Shown here piece by piece: positions 30,001-54,050 of a stretch of 64,000 nt of DNA (position 1 is its first letter; every line of letters starts with the position of its first letter). The translations under genes were made by a program, and so were the position numbers. Below the pieces are notes generated by a model. It was not told the origin of the DNA. It made no database searches and worked only from the letters and a program-made list of their open reading frames with translations. Source of the stretch: Cololabis saira (lineage: Eukaryota; Chordata; Actinopteri; Beloniformes; Belonidae); contig NC_084596.1 of NCBI RefSeq assembly GCF_033807715.1, forward strand, positions 31,380,879 through 31,444,878. Direction: 5' to 3'.

Positions 30001-33000
30001 GGTCAGGCTCGCCCTTTGCTCTTCTTCATCGTCCATAACAGAGATTTTCTGCAAGGATTCCATCATGAACATTGCCTCCGAGGAGGCTCCTGACTGGTTG
30101 CTGTCTTCTGGCGCGGGGCCATTTAGATTGTCCCTCAAAGTCACTACTGATAAGAATGACAAGAGGGCTTTACACGACGAGCCAAAAACTGAAGCCACTT
30201 GTGTCGAGAAGTCGGGAAGGCTGTTGGAACTGTGAAGAGTGGACGGCGCTTCGCTGGCCGACGCTCTTCTGATGCACTGGATCGATGAACACAGCTGCCG
30301 AAGGACAGGTTTGATCTTTGCTTTGGGGCTCAAAAGGTCGGATGTAGACATTTCGCTATCATCCGGACCAATGGCCTCTGCAGATTTGTGCGACCTCAGC
30401 GTGTTTTCCTGGTCGACATGGTCAGCTCTGACACTCGGCATTGAAACGCATAAACCTCGAGATCTCTGCTCACTGTGCAGCAGAGCTGTTGGACCTTGAT
30501 GGCAGAGAGGGACCGATAAACAAGAGGAGGATTTCTTCATAGTATCATTTAAATCATTCTGGCATTCACTTATTTCATCGGATTCAGTGTCGGCGCCTAT
30601 CTTAAATATGACCTGTGCCCGAGGCTCTGCTTCATCTGCGATAGCTTCCACTGGGTATGGCACTGCGTCTGGGCTGACTTTTTCCAGCCAGTTCTCCACA
30701 TACTGATGGATTTCTGAGGGGGAGGGGTTGAGAGAAGGCATTGAACTACATTCGCTGAGTTCAAATGCAGGCTTGGGGGGTGACAGTTTACCCTCGATCA
30801 TGGATTTTGGCTTGCTGATTGTTGTTTTGCTTGACAAAGGTGATTTTTTTGCTTTTAAAATGTCTGACAAGTTTTTCTTCATTTGAGGCCTACCGGTGGA
30901 TGTGTTTACATTATGGCCATTGTCCTGAGAAGATACTTTATTTATGTTTTCTCTCTGAGATGTTGCCCTTTTAAGATTTCCCACACTAACTGATAGCTTC
31001 ATATCTTTCTGGGGTGTATTTTCTCTGACCGATTTCATAGACTGAGCCTTTCCTGCCTTCATTTGTGCACCTTTATTCTTTGAACCAGCTTTAAAACTTT
31101 CTAATGAATTCTTACTCTTTCTAGTGAAGCTGGCATCACTGCTAAGCTTGTCTGTAGATGAATATTTGCTTTGTTTTGAGGCGCTGATAACTCTTTTCTC
31201 TTGTTTTTTACCCGTGCTACCTGTTGAATCAGATTGTTTCTGACTTCCATCTGACCTATTAATCCTTTTCTTTTTAACGCTTTTATGAATGTTGTCTTTT
31301 GCTACTGTCTCCGATATTTGCGTTTTCCTGGCAGACAGGGCTTTATTCTCAGTCACTGAATACTGTTTGTTTGTAACCCGATGTGTTTGAGGGTCTGGCT
31401 CTGATGACAGTGATAACATCTCCTCGTTTTGCCTCTGTGAGTCGGCAGTGGGTGGATGCCAGTTACCATCTATATCACAATCATTGTTGGAAGATCGTGG
31501 CCCCGAGTCGGTGCCAGTGCTTTCTGGCCCCGGAGGGGAACCATTTAAAGAAGCACCATCTACACTGTATTCCTCATTCGCAAAATAGTTGTCATAGCAG
31601 CCTTGGCTCTCATAAATATGCATCACAGTCTCTGTAACCGCCATCCCATCATTCTGGATTTGAAGGACTTCAGCTACCCCTGATGACGTGAAGGAGGAGG
31701 GTTTCTTGCTCGCTCCTGCCGATGCCGTTTTCCGAGGTTTTGGGACAGGTCTGTTGCTGCTGCTGTGTCTGACGAGGCAGTACTCCTCGGTCGTCTCCCC
31801 GTCAGCCGTCCTCTCCATGTAGGAATAGTGTCCCAGTGTGCTCTCCTGAACCCCTCTCTCAGTAACCACCTTCATACTCTCCACAGATGCTTTCTTATTA
31901 ACGTGTCGAGGACCTGGCGTAGGAGCGCGCTTCATACTCGTCTTTGTTTTACTCGAAGTCGTTGTAGTGTAGCCTTCGTAGTTTCCGTCGTCGTTGAAGC
32001 CCACGCCTTTTTCAGCTCCATCCCGGTAGTTCTTCTCTTTTGCTTCATCCTCTTGGATATTGGAGGAGTCGTTGGCAACGTTTGAGTCAGGTGAATTGTT
32101 GCCTGACCCAGAAACAGAGGCACACACTGTGCTCTTGCTAAGGCTGGAGCGGCTAACTGTGGTAGTCCAGTGGAGCAGCTCTTCCTCTTTAATGGTCAGT
32201 CGAACTTTCATTTCCACTGTCATACTCCCGTCTTGATTCACACGGAAAGACTTCTCAATATCATCTTCGTGAGGTACAATGCAGGCGTTGCGCTCGTTCT
32301 CCAAGTTTCCTGATGCACATGTCTCCGTGGGTGTGCGACGCTGAGGGGCTTCTGCTTCAAATGATCCATCGTGATCATTCGGGCAGTCGTTTGTGCTTCC
32401 GTTCCGAGACTGGTTTATTTGGTTGACGATATATCGCTCTGAAGACAGAGAGAAGTTCCTGGAGCCTCTTCCACTCGAGGAAGATTTGTTCTTCTCTGCG
32501 ATTGGAGGTGATGATGAAAATGCAGGTATTTGGGATTGAGACACAAAGACAGAAAAAAAGATTATGTTAGGGCCATTATTTTGCTGAAGCATTTCTTGCT
32601 TTGTTACCTGAAATTGTCTCTCCACACTGATAACAAACACATGAACAAATACTCTCATGTCAAAACAAAGAACAAGAATCACTGTGGAAGCGACAAGGCT
32701 CTAAAAACATCATCTAATCATTGCATCAATCATTGGACAACAGTTGGCCCTCTGTCAAACTCTCATTTGACAGACGAGCCAAAGCCTCATTTGGCACTGC
32801 ACATTTGTGTGCCTTGGGGGTGTGGCTTTGGAAGTAGGGCTAAAGGAAGTAGGTTTATCTTTCATTGTGTTTTTTTAAATCTTGCTGGATATATTTTTTC
32901 AAACATCTTTTACCCAGCCTCTAACAAATGAGGGACTTTTCGTACGAGTACTGGCCCTGGGTGTGATGGAATGATATAACTACAACTTTGAAGCATCTGC

Positions 33001-36000
33001 ACATCTCGAGGGATGGATTTGTGTCAACAGAGGGCAGCTTTAGACTAAGGCCCCGTTTACACGGAGAAAAAACGGTGGCGTTTTCATGCGTTTTGGCCGT
33101 TCGTTTACATGAAACGAAGCTCAAAGTCACCAAAAATGGTCATTTCTGAAAATTCCGGCCAAAGTGGAGATTTTCAAAAACTCTGTTTTCACGTTTGCTT
33201 GTAAACGGAGGGAAACGGAGATTTAGGCTTCAGAACGCCACATTATGCAACAGAAGCATCACCAGCATCATTTGTGCGACCTGTGTTTACAATTTGTTTG
33301 GCCACCGTCAATATTTTCTTGTATTTTACCTGTTTTATAATTCTAAAGTCACACTTAAAAGTAACTCCACTTGTCTGTCACTCCAAATGAAAGACTCTCG
33401 TTCCGTCTTGGAAGTAACTGGCAGTCAAGGCTGATTTATGGTTCCATGTTACACCAACGCAGAGCCTACGGCGTAGGGTACACGGCGACGCGCACCGTAC
33501 GTAGGCTACGCCATCGATTTAACGCGGAACCATATTATTCAGGCTTCACACGTGTCATTTGTTGACGTTTTTTCCAGGATTCTGATTGGCTAGCATGACT
33601 TTACGCTTCTCTTTACACTGCCCCCTGCAGGTTTGGATGCTCATAGCACCCTTAACAGCGTATTTATCCGGGTTCGTGTAAACAAGGATATTTTTCAAAA
33701 CGTAGAGGGGGAAATATCCGTTTTTGGAAATACCTATGTGTGTATGTGTAAACGTGGCCTTATATCCACAACCACACTATAGTATTTCACATATAAAGTT
33801 TCCTTTATGAAGATGATAAAATGTGTTTCCATTGCTTCTCTTTGATCACAAAATACATTGAATATCTATATAGAATGTGTTTCAACTTACGGGATTGAGG
33901 TTGCAATGTTGATGCTTCCGCAGTTTCCACGTACATGACCTGAGCCATCTGGCCGCCTCTGTGAAAATTAGAGTTTCCTAATCTGAACGGCTCATTTCCT
34001 GCGGCCACAACGACTCCAGAACACAGGATAAGTGCAGGAAGGCCGTCCACCTGAACCAAGAGGGGAGACAGAATAGAGAGATGACCACGTCGAACATATA
34101 TAGGAGTATATACACGAGTAGCTGCTTGTGGTTACTGTTACTTGACACATGATAATTATGTGGCCCCTTAGAGCTTTGCATGTCTGAGTCTCTACTCTAC
34201 TCGTACAGTTGTTCAATTCATTTAACCAAGTCAGTTGCGTGAACAAGAGCTGCAAGTTATGCAACATTTTTTCACAAAACAGACCGGTGCTCACAGGAAG
34301 TAAACAGGTATCAGTGGTGATATCCACATTTAAGGATGGCGCAATCTTTATCAGCAGGGTTGTTGTTGTTGAAGTGACGTGCAAGATTACAGTGGCGACT
34401 CAGTGGGAGGTAGCAAGCACCTCAGAGCACTTCTTGGAATCCTTTTATCTGGAAAAGTGACACATAGAAATCCTTAATTCCTACTCCCTGTGTTATGTGA
34501 CCTACATCAATGAAGCCTAATCTTTTAATTCTAGTCATATACACCTGTTTGAAGTTTCCCTGACAATCAAACTTTTTAGAACATTTTTTACATTTCCTAC
34601 AAACTAAAGCTGTACTTCCCCCCTCTACATCTACTAGCTCCTGCATGGCAGCCAAACCTTCATGCCTCCACAACTGAAATTCCTCTGAATACCTACAATG
34701 CCAGGTCAAAATGAGACAATGAGCTTGAGTTCTAATGAGTTCTGACGATCAAACTTCAGTATATAAGATCATGAGTAAATCAATGGTGCTTAAAGTGTGT
34801 TGATTTGTGTTTAGCATTACACATTATCCGGTTTGGTATGACCAGTCATGCCTTTGCTTTAGTGTTCAGTCATCTTTAGTTAATAATTAAGAGCACCAAC
34901 AGAGGTTACTTTAACTTACACAGAATGTGGTGTAAAGTCAAGTCGCATTATATTTTCGTGGTTTAAATGTTTAAAAGGTTCATTGGAATGAAAAATAAAA
35001 TGTTTGAAATCCCCATTCAGGCCTAATTCATTATCTATTTTCTTTCCATACAACATACGCAGTAAAAAGGTATCTGTTGTATCAAAACCAGCTTCTATGT
35101 GACTAAAACATAAATCTTAATATTTAGATGTCCTAACTTGAACTTTTAGGTTGTGTGAGTTTGTCTTGTGTTGTGCTAATGTGTGAAGGATTATAACTCA
35201 TTAAATATTTATTCATTCATCACTTACTCCGATGAAGGTGTAGAGGGAAGTAGAGAGTCTTCAACTGCTTATCGTTAGTCAAACTTCAAGAATTACAGTA
35301 TAGTTTACCATTTATTCAATGAAAAAGCCAAACTCCCATAATATGAGACAGTTTTTGACATAGTGTTATAATGAACTTAAACTTTTTTTCTTGGTTTTTG
35401 CTCAGCTCTTGTATCGAACCAATAAAAGAAGACTGTTTGCCTTATGCTTAAGAAAGGTGGCATCCAACTCTCCCAGTCACCAATATACTAACAACTGATG
35501 CAAGCAGACTTTCCTCAAAAACAAATAATTTAAAAGGGAACAAAATATGCATTTCCATAAAGCCGGCATGTCAAATTGCCATTGAGGTACGAAGTCTACA
35601 CCGAACAGTATTATATCCCATAGAAATCACTGCCTCTTGACAGCTTGAAACGTCTCTTCTATCTGCATCAAAATGTAAGAGGTCTGTATAATGCCAGTCT
35701 AGTGACTAGTGGGGTACATCTCAAACAGATAAATGAGCTGCTGCTTTACACTTTTACCCATTTGTTGCAAATCAACAGATTAACTGACACACACTGTCAG
35801 ACGATAACGCAATAAAGAAACTAAAACAAAGCATTGGAAATACAGGGTGACATCAGGTTTTGCGGAAATACGCAGCATGATTTTTTTTCTACCATTAAAC
35901 TGCCACAAAGTAACATTTGCCATTTTAGCTCACATAGCTCTCCCTATCAGCCTTGTCAGCCTTCCTAATTCTATCCCTCTTTGATACAAAGAATCAGTCT

Positions 36001-37347
36001 GATTCCTCTGAATTTGATTTTGATTTCCAGCTGGAGCAGGAAATGCCTCTGGACGCCATCGGACATGTATACAACCAAACGGAGATGAAGCATGTGATTT
36101 AGGCAGAACATCAATGTCTAAAACGTGGAGTGCAGTGTGAATGCAGGGGAATGACTGTGTTTTTACAAAGAGGAAGGTCAAATGTGGCGTTGCTTGTTGG
36201 GGTTTTAAAGACTAAACACTGCCCTGGCCATTGTGGATGTTTTAAATCTCCCCCAGACCCCCAACCAACACATAAACCTGATCTGGTAAACGAACAAGAC
36301 CAAATTTTTAAATTTTAAATTAGAATTTTTATGGGCTCTTTAAGCCTCTTGTAGGTCTACAGTACTTAATCTTTCACATATGTGAATGCTGTCCATTTTG
36401 CTGTCTACTAGTAAACACACTGGAAATCTATTAAAACCTGCAACTGCAGAAACAGCAATTTGCAGTATCATCTTGTCGCTTGTTTCTTATCTTTATGCTA
36501 AGCTTCATGTTGAATGGACAGATATCTGGACTGTTACGGAAAGAATAAAAGCAATCTGCTCTTCAAAACTCCAGGTTAGGTGGTTTACCAAAAACATCTT
36601 CTTTATTCCTGATAAAACAGATAAAACTAAGATTTCGCTCCATTTCAGAGATCAGTTTTCAGCGTATCAACCACTTACTCGTCTGCCATCCGTAGAGAAG
36701 AGTTTCAGTACTGGAAACTGTAGTATCTGAGACAGGTAATCCAGCAAAGCATTAAATGTTGGTGCTGTTCTCTTCTGCAACACGACTGTACGTCTAACAG
36801 TGGGATCCCTGTTCTTGATGACTACGAGCCTCTTTGGTGTCCGTACTGCCACCCTGTCCGTGACCTTTGCCGGCCTGCTGGTCGCTTCATTGCTTCTGCC
36901 AAACTGACCAAATTTGACTCCTTGACGCCTTAGCCGCTTTGCACTAAGGGGTCTGGTGGTATTCCAAGGTACCTGCCGCCGGTTCACTTCATCCAGGTTT
37001 AGGGGTTTTACCCGTTTCTGATCAGAGCACACATAAGCTCCCCCATCCTGTATGTCATCTAAAGCTTTAATGAGGTGCGTTCCTCGAGGGGTGGTGATGG
37101 TCCGAACTCCAAATGGCAGAGGCACTTTCTTGGACAGAGCATCTAACAGAGCATCAAAGGTCTTGAAAGTGCGGGCAGTGATGATCATGCGATGCCCGCT
37201 GAATTTGTAGTCGCCGCTTTTGTAGAAGCATACTCTTTTTGAAGCTGGATCAGAAACAGACTGTAAAGGTCGGGAGGGCAAGGTCTGCCCACTGCCGGAG
37301 GAAAATTCCTGGGCTGGGGGGGGATCCTGGACCGGCGTGTTGCTCAT
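27067..37347 (-). CDS. rp1: RP1, doublecortin-domain photoreceptor axonemal protein
   Basis: RP1 binds axonemal microtubules in the photoreceptor connecting cilium and outer segment and is needed for disc stacking. Coding exons: 37347-36679 (669 nt), 34050-33891 (160 nt), 32495-27067 (5429 nt); phases close to give 2085 aa. Human RP1 is 2156 aa with the same layout of a giant last exon. Doublecortin 1 is about residues 37-119 (FYKSGDYKFSG, PLPFGVRTITTPRG) and doublecortin 2 about 172-245 (VVIKNRDP, LKLFSTDGRRVDGLPAL). A conserved block near 354-391 contains NQDGSMTVEMKVRLTIKEEE. Residues about 1235-1620 are extremely Glu/Asp-rich. The C-terminus has LIDRGRWLLKENHL, YYNMPHGSDSDPF and ends CGQYCPIL. 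An acceptor (TTTCTCTACAG) at 37363 implies an upstream non-coding exon I could not place. Neighbouring tcea1 and rgs20 favour rp1 over rp1l1. Confidence 0.93.
33048..33760. mobile_element. TIR DNA transposon in rp1 intron 2, with a nested hairpin MITE
   Basis: The termini AGGCCCCGTTTACAC and GTGTAAACGTGGCCT are inverted (14 of 15 match) and flanked by TA on both sides. A second element is nested at 33427-33546, running from AAGGCTGATTTATGGTTCC to GAACCATATTATTCAGGCTT. Relatives of the nested element lie at 42925-43033 and about 49468-49632. There is no coding capacity. The outer superfamily is not resolved. Confidence 0.7.
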
Positions 37348-37362
37348 ATTGGATGGAAAGGG

Positions 37363-40300
37363 CTGTAGAGAAAGAATAGTAACAAATAAGGATTTGTGGA
37401 ATTCAGATTCTTGGTACAGTTTCCCTTTAATTACTTTCTTTGTGATTAAAGTTGTGTAGGGTATCAACAGTTTGAAACAGCATAAATGAAAATGTTCCTT
37501 AAGGCTGTGAAAAATATGAATGCATTACACATTTTTGCATTTTGCAAATTGCATTGGACATTTATTTAATTGTAAGATAAAACCAAAGTTAGGATATGTC
37601 CGTGAATCAGATAAATGAACCTAAACCATCATCACAGGAAACCCCAAGCATAAATATGTGTGTCCCATTATAGTCTCTGTGATCATTTTAGACTAAGCTG
37701 ACTAAAATATAATGAATTTGCTGGTGGGGTGATACAGTAAGTGATTGCTTGGTTTTCTGCTATTTTTTTTTTTTTACACAAATAAAAAAATATAGACCAA
37801 ACAACCCCCCTAAATTAGCCTTAACTCCTTAGTATCAAGTAGTTTGACAATATATTAAAAAACCTGCCAGTATGAAGCAAAAATGTTTAATAGCCCCATT
37901 AGCTAAACCGTAAAACGTATAAATACACATTTCAACAGCTCGAAAACAGTTAACACAAAATTAAACATTACACATTAGACTGGATAACATTGAGATTTAC
38001 AGTAGTCTCTTGTGATGAGTTGGATTAGGTTTAACATGGTGTGCCTAAATTGTGATTCAGGGTTTTTTAATATATTTTGTAGATTATATTCAAATAACAA
38101 TGGATAATAATAATAATATTTATTAGGTAGTTGGTACTGAAGCTGAATAATGTTGCAAGGCCTGAATGCAACGTGCCAGATCATAATTTTACATGAAAAG
38201 ACTATCTCTTGTGTTAAAGTTTGCTCTTGAATATGTTCATGAATTATCATGTCTCATGACATCAAGATAATGATAATATACTGTATATTTAAAAACAAAG
38301 TGAGAAACAATCTCATAACAGAACCTTATCCACCACTAAACTACTAGCTAATAATACTGTGACCAGCTAGTCTAATTGAAAGCTGACCCAGGCCTCCCAC
38401 ACCTCGAACAGAAAAGCATAAATGAACCCTGTAAATTACAGAATAAATAATTGACTAGCAAATTAAGAAATTCCACTGATGTAATGAACAAAGCTTACCG
38501 TGAATGTTGCATTTCTCCTTAATTATAACAGCTAAAAAAGACAAAGTGTGCATCTGTTGTTGCTCCGAGCACTGGTCAAAGCCTCTCAGCAGCATTCAAG
38601 GGCTATTTTGGGACGTGCAACATCACGGCCAATTTGCTTAATCTTTACTAGCACTTAATCAGCACATAAGGTAGGAAAACAAAGGGAAATGCAATTGTAC
38701 TGCAAGAGTTTGAAAATAAAGATGTTTTTGACTGAAATTTGAGAAGGTGCTACCTTTACATTCCACTTAGAATGTGAAAACTATTTATTTCTTTAGATCA
38801 ATGTAATTTTTATTTTTGCTTGCGTGTTTTGTCTGAAATGTCTTTTTTTTTCTTTTAGGGGTGGGAGGGAGTGGTGGTCGTGTGTGTGTGTGTATTGGTG
38901 TGTGTGTGTGTGTGTGTGTGGGGTGGGGTGGGGGGGCATTATTGGCTCTTAGAAAATAAGAAACAACCTAAAGGAATGGGTAAGTATTTAGAAAAAAAGT
39001 CTAACTGCATGCTATAATAACATACTGAGAGGGAAAAGGGAATAGTGAAATCAAATAAAATCAAAGTTAAATAAGACTGAAGGGTTCTTGTTTACATCCG
39101 ATACCACGGGAGGCTTGACTGTTTCGAATTTGCAAGCAGCCTTCATAATCAGATTTGCAACGTCTTGAGCTAATAGGGATTAGTTTGCGCACTTGCTGAC
39201 AGCATGAGGCAGAATAAGGTCTTTAGAGAGCACTTTTTCCTCACAGCAGGTATTGGTAATTCCACCATCAGATCTCAGGTCACGTGCATTTGTATCCGGG
39301 CCTCTCCAATTCCACATTGCGTGCCAATAGTAAAAATACAATTTGAGGAAAGTGCAGCTCTGTATGCACAGTTGGAGGTTGGACACAACATACCCAGAAC
39401 CATCTACCCTGTAATGGATTTCAACTTTTGCCCTGTGAATGGCCCCTAATAGCATAATCACATCAGGAGGTGAGTACGGAGTACACATTACGAGCCACAT
39501 CCCAAACTGACCCCATCTAAGCCAAACTCCCTTATACTTCCCAATAGTTTTACGGTAGGGGGTAATGGCTGAAAGTGGCAGAGGCAAACAACACACAGAA
39601 TCCAGTGCAAGAAAGAGGTACATTATTTTGACTGTGTGGCGTGATGTTTTTTTAATAAAAGTTTCTTTAATATTTTTACAAATATGTTATTTGAACAGGA
39701 AGACATTTTTTAACAATACATGAAATGTGTGTAGATAGTATGTTTTCAACACCAATGACAAGCATATCACTATTTCTCCTAGTTAGAATATTAAAACAAA
39801 TTTGAAATGCCTAACCTTCACTAGGTGGTCACCTCACATGCCGATTGATATGGATTAGCCAGATCCAAAAGTCAATCATTGCTACATGAGTGCAGGATCA
39901 ATAGTGTACCATCAGTGTGACCTGGATCTTGTTACTCATAGGTCACGGGTTTGAGTGGCACACCCGAGTCAGACCAAAACCTCTCTGAATCCTCCCGCGG
40001 ATCTTTCATAACTTTTATTCACAGACAGCGATGGCTTTTCTTTTTCTGTCAGGAAGAAAATCAACAGACAACTTATTTTAAGAACTATTTATTTCTATGA
40101 GGGGAAATATGAAAGACGAACATAAATTTTGTAAGAACAACCAGCAGTAAGAACAACCAGCAGTAGATATCTTACACAATTTTTCTGAATAAAAGCTGTG
40201 ATCTCTCAATTTTAACCTGCACAAATATTCTATATGACAACACAAAGGTTCAAATAGTTCTCTACTTAAAATTGACCAGTTTTAATTCTTTGTCATCATG

Positions 40301-40489
40301 GTCTCTGCAAGCATTGTTGATCACAATGTTTGGCTGTTCGGCGCCATCTAAAGACAGTTGTCTGTATTGCTATACAGGTTTTGTTTTGGTAGCAGTCCTG
40401 CACGTGTATCAAACTGGACAAAATGTGTACTTTAATGCAGGTATTATTAAAAGAAATAATTGTGTATAAAATACACAGCATGAATGGCT
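37363..40489. other. Intergenic between rp1 and tcea1
   Basis: This is the region where the missing non-coding first exon and promoter of rp1 should lie, but I cannot place them by eye. A GT-rich run lies at 38879-38920. A 147-codon minus-strand frame at 39180-39623 is not recognisable. Confidence 0.4.
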
Positions 40490-41700
<1,211 letters not shown>

Positions 41701-42214
41701 ATGTAAACGATACATTTTCAATAAAAAAAATATATATAATGTTAATAATAATGTAATGTTTTTAAAGTCGCATGTGTTGAAATTCTGGGACATTGTCAAA
41801 CTAAAAACTCTACAAATCATATTCAAAGCCAGAACTGATTCACTTCCAGGCAATTTACAGAAAATGTTTTGTGACAGGGAGGGGGTTATAATTTAAGAGG
41901 AAAATTTAATTTAAAAAAACAATGTTTTCATTCTAAAATGAAGAGCATGTGTATCTCAGTTGTTGGAGTGGATTTATGGAATGGGTTGGGTGATGGGTTG
42001 AAGCAATGTACAAATATAAATCAATTTAAAAAACGGTACAAAAACGAAGTTCTAAGAAGTTATTTGATTGAGGAGGAGCTATGTTAAGGAAATATTGTGT
42101 TTGTTAGCTGGTTAAGTGCAAAGGCACAACCAATGGGAAAATGGGTAGCCTAATAGGTAAATTAGCAGCTATTTATTATTAATATTTATGTTTAATTTAT
42201 GATAGAGGTAACAA

Positions 42215-42424
42215 AGGGGCAGGGTTAAATAAGTTTGACTTCTACCTGCTCCTTTTCGGACAGTTTTTTTTCCCCCTATTTGTATTACGTTTTTGTTGTT
42301 GTTGCTTTTTTCTGTATGTTTTGAATTTGTTTTAAAATTTTATATTTTTTCCTTATGTGTTCGAAATAAACAATTCAATCAAATCAAATCAAATCAATAA
42401 TTAAAAAAAAAAAAAAAAAAAAAA
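42215..42424 (+). mobile_element. LINE 3' end with AAATC tail directly upstream of tcea1
   Basis: The block GGGTTAAATAAGTTTGACTT, CTGCTCCTTTTCGGAC and AATCAAATCAAATCAA resembles the LINE 3' ends at 16440-16595 and 41425-41608. It ends in poly-A at 42404-42424, immediately before the GC-rich 5' region of tcea1. Confidence 0.65.
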
Positions 42425-42429
42425 CAGGA

Positions 42430-42622
42430 TGATCCTTGGCTCTGTTTCGATTAGCGGAGGTCGAGCGGAGCGGGCATCGACTAGTCAGGTCTGCTCCACA
42501 GCCTGTGTGCGGTCCCGGTCCGCCAAGTTGACGCCGCCGCTTTCTCACCAGTGGCGTGGTCTTTGTCGCGGATTTCCCTTCTGTTCACCGCTTATTTTCC
42601 GGATTCCACACGATCCATCAAC
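42430..42622 (+). promoter_or_regulatory. tcea1: GC/CpG-rich 5' region of tcea1
   Basis: This 190-bp stretch upstream of the ATG is CpG-rich against an AT-rich background. It has no TATA box at a sensible distance, as expected for a housekeeping promoter and 5' UTR. The transcription start is not resolvable by eye. Confidence 0.5.
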
Positions 42623-51915
<9,293 letters not shown>

Positions 51916-52275
51916 AATGCTGACGTCATCCACCGATCTCTGTCAAGTAGCAATTCCTGGACCAGGTTCCGTTCATCTGCAAAAGATTGGAGCGTTGTAT
52001 TCTGTGGTACATGGTACACGATATGCCATACAGTCGCCACTGCGGTTACCGTTTTGAATAAATACAGTATGTTGTTCATAGATTGAGCTCAGTGTCGGTT
52101 CCCCAGCTCCTTTCCCCAAACTCCTTTTACTATTGCTCTTGTTTCTCATTGTCAGATATTTGCCATCAATCTTGTCTCATTTTCTTTTATCTCCATTTTT
52201 TTATAAGTAGTTTTAACACTTTGGAAATGTTTTTGCTTTCTCAGCACAGCATTGTATTGTTTTATTTAATTCCCC

Positions 52276-52281
52276 AATAAA
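52276..52281 (+). promoter_or_regulatory. tcea1: Polyadenylation signal of tcea1
   Basis: AATAAA (CCCCAATAAAGTGTAATCC) lies 361 nt after the stop codon and is followed by a T-rich region. This gives a 3' UTR of roughly 380 nt. Confidence 0.75.
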
Positions 52282-52365
52282 GTGTAATCCATTTGATTAA
52301 AAAAGAGAAAATCTTTCTAATTTGTTGTGTTTTTTTTATGCACTATTATAGTTTTGTTCCTACTC

Positions 52366-53058
52366 AACTCAATCTTTACTTATAGAGCACAGTTTCAAGC
52401 AACCTTAGGTTGCCAAAACAGCTGAATTAAAGGCATATATTACAAAGATAACATACGTAGAATAAGATGAGTACAAAATAAAAGAATACAATGAAATAAA
52501 AAAATAAGAGTAAAATAATTAAAAATTAGAATGTTTGAAATAAAATTTTGCCAAAATCCACTAAAACTAATGAAAAGCCAGGGAGAAAAAGTGTGTTTTT
52601 AAAACTGATTTTAAGACCTCAAGTGATTGTGCAGATTGGAACGGCAGGTTATTCCAGAATCTAAGGGCTCTGTCACCTCTGGGCTTCAGTCGTGTTTTCA
52701 GGGCGACCAGCAGCAGCTGATTGGAGGATCTGAATGACCTGGCCAGTTTGTGGGTATTCAGCTCAGTCAGATAATGGGGGGCTAGTCCATTAAACGCTTT
52801 AAAAACAATCAAAATGTTAAGATCTATTCTAAAAGCAAGAGGGAGCCAGTGCAGTGCAGCTAGGACAGAGGATGTGGTCACGCTCACACTTGCCAGTAAG
52901 GAGGCGAGCAGCTGCGTTTGGTACCAGCTGTAGGCGGAGTAAGAGTGAGTGGTCCAAGAGTAAGAGTTGCAGTAATCCAGTCTGGTGTTAATAAAAACAT
53001 GGATTACAGTCTCCAGATCTTTTTGTGGCAAGTATCCTTTTACTTTTGCTAAAATCAT
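52366..53058 (-). mobile_element. L2-like LINE, 5'-truncated, minus strand
   Basis: The minus-strand frame from 53058 contains LPQKDLETVIHVFINTRLDYCNS, then SVLAALHWLPLAFRIDLNIL, GLAPHYLTEL and RGDRALRFWNNLPFQSAQS, ending KTHFFSLAFH. This is the C-terminal part of the L2-type ORF2 protein in nearly one frame. The usual L2 3' tail (AGAGCACAG type) follows to 52366. It is better preserved than the other LINE fragments in the window. Confidence 0.85.
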
Positions 53059-53297
53059 TAAATGATAAAAACTTGTTTTTTTTTTTATAACTTTCTATAT
53101 GATAGTGTGAATTTTGTGTCACATCATCATTAAAATAGTTTGGTCCTCTCAAGGTCCTAAAAGCCAAGCCAGACTATAGAAAATAAATGGAAAAACTTAC
53201 TGCTCACATAAATTTGTTAATCTGGAGGTTTTAGCTGTGTATTTATAAAATGTCATGGAGGAAAGATATCAGCAAGGATCTTTAGAAAACCAATGTT

Positions 53298-53790
53298 GCT
53301 CGATTGTTCCCCGTTTCCTGCAGTTTTATAATTGCCAGGTGCAGCCAAGTATGGTGGTGAAGAAGTCATGATTTGGGCTTCTTTTGTAGTTGGTAAACAT
53401 GAAATCCTCTATTCTTCTATCCTCTATCAAACAATTTTAGAGTCAGATGTGAGGCCCTCCGTCTTATCTGTCATCTGTCTCTCATCTGTCAGCTGAGGAT
53501 TTGCTGAAATAATTTAATATAACGGGGTAATGATCCAAAAACACCAGCAAATCTAAAACAGAACAGGTTGGAAATGATGAGAACATGTTGCAGATGCCCA
53601 GCCAAAGTCCAGACGTTAACCTGATTGAAATCCTGTGGCAGGATGGGAAGAAAGCTCTGAATAAACTCGTGCCCAAAAAACCTCAATGAACTAAAACAAC
53701 GCTGTGAAAAATGAAATGATCCAAATTCCTCCACAAAACATGAGTCCGAGGAAGATTTAAACTTTACAGGAAAGAAGAACTTCAGTTTTA
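53298..53790 (+). mobile_element. Tc1-like transposase relic with duplicated leading segment
   Basis: The plus strand at about 53530-53760 contains NDPKTPANLKQNR, CPAKVQT-type and NLNELKQRC blocks with stops. These are remnants of a Tc1-like C-terminal transposase. The 50-bp segment at 53298-53347 (GCTCGATTGTTCC, CAGGTGCAGCCA) recurs at 54157-54206 with two differences. Confidence 0.55.
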
Positions 53791-53982
53791 ATCTGCAATC
53801 TAGTGAATCCTGGGTTGTGCTTTGTTTTTAACTCAATGTGCATTTTGGCTTAGTTTTTGGTTCATCAAAATGTTCATCTAGGACTGCATTTGTTTTGTTT
53901 TAAGACTTTGTAAGGATCAGATTATTCTTTCACTAGGAACAGATATACTGTATAACCTTTTATAACCCATAAACTGCAAATC

Positions 53983-53984
<2 letters not shown>

Positions 53985-54017
<33 letters not shown>

Positions 54018-54050
54018 CTGTGTGTGTGGGAGGGAGGGAGGGAGGGAGTA
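53985..54050. repeat. (TG)n followed by (GGGA)n microsatellites
   Basis: A TG run at about 53985-54027 passes directly into GGGAGGGAGGGAGGGAG (54028-54048). Confidence 0.9.

Noticed and set aside
34422..34709. 95-codon minus-strand frame with a CRKCKKC cluster in rp1 intron 2
   Set aside because: The cysteines do not match a zinc-finger pattern I know, and the segment is intronic. It is probably a repeat fragment or chance.
39180..39623. 147-codon minus-strand frame
   Set aside because: It has no recognisable domain, no splice context and an overlapping frame on the other strand. It might be a transposase relic, but I could not identify a motif.
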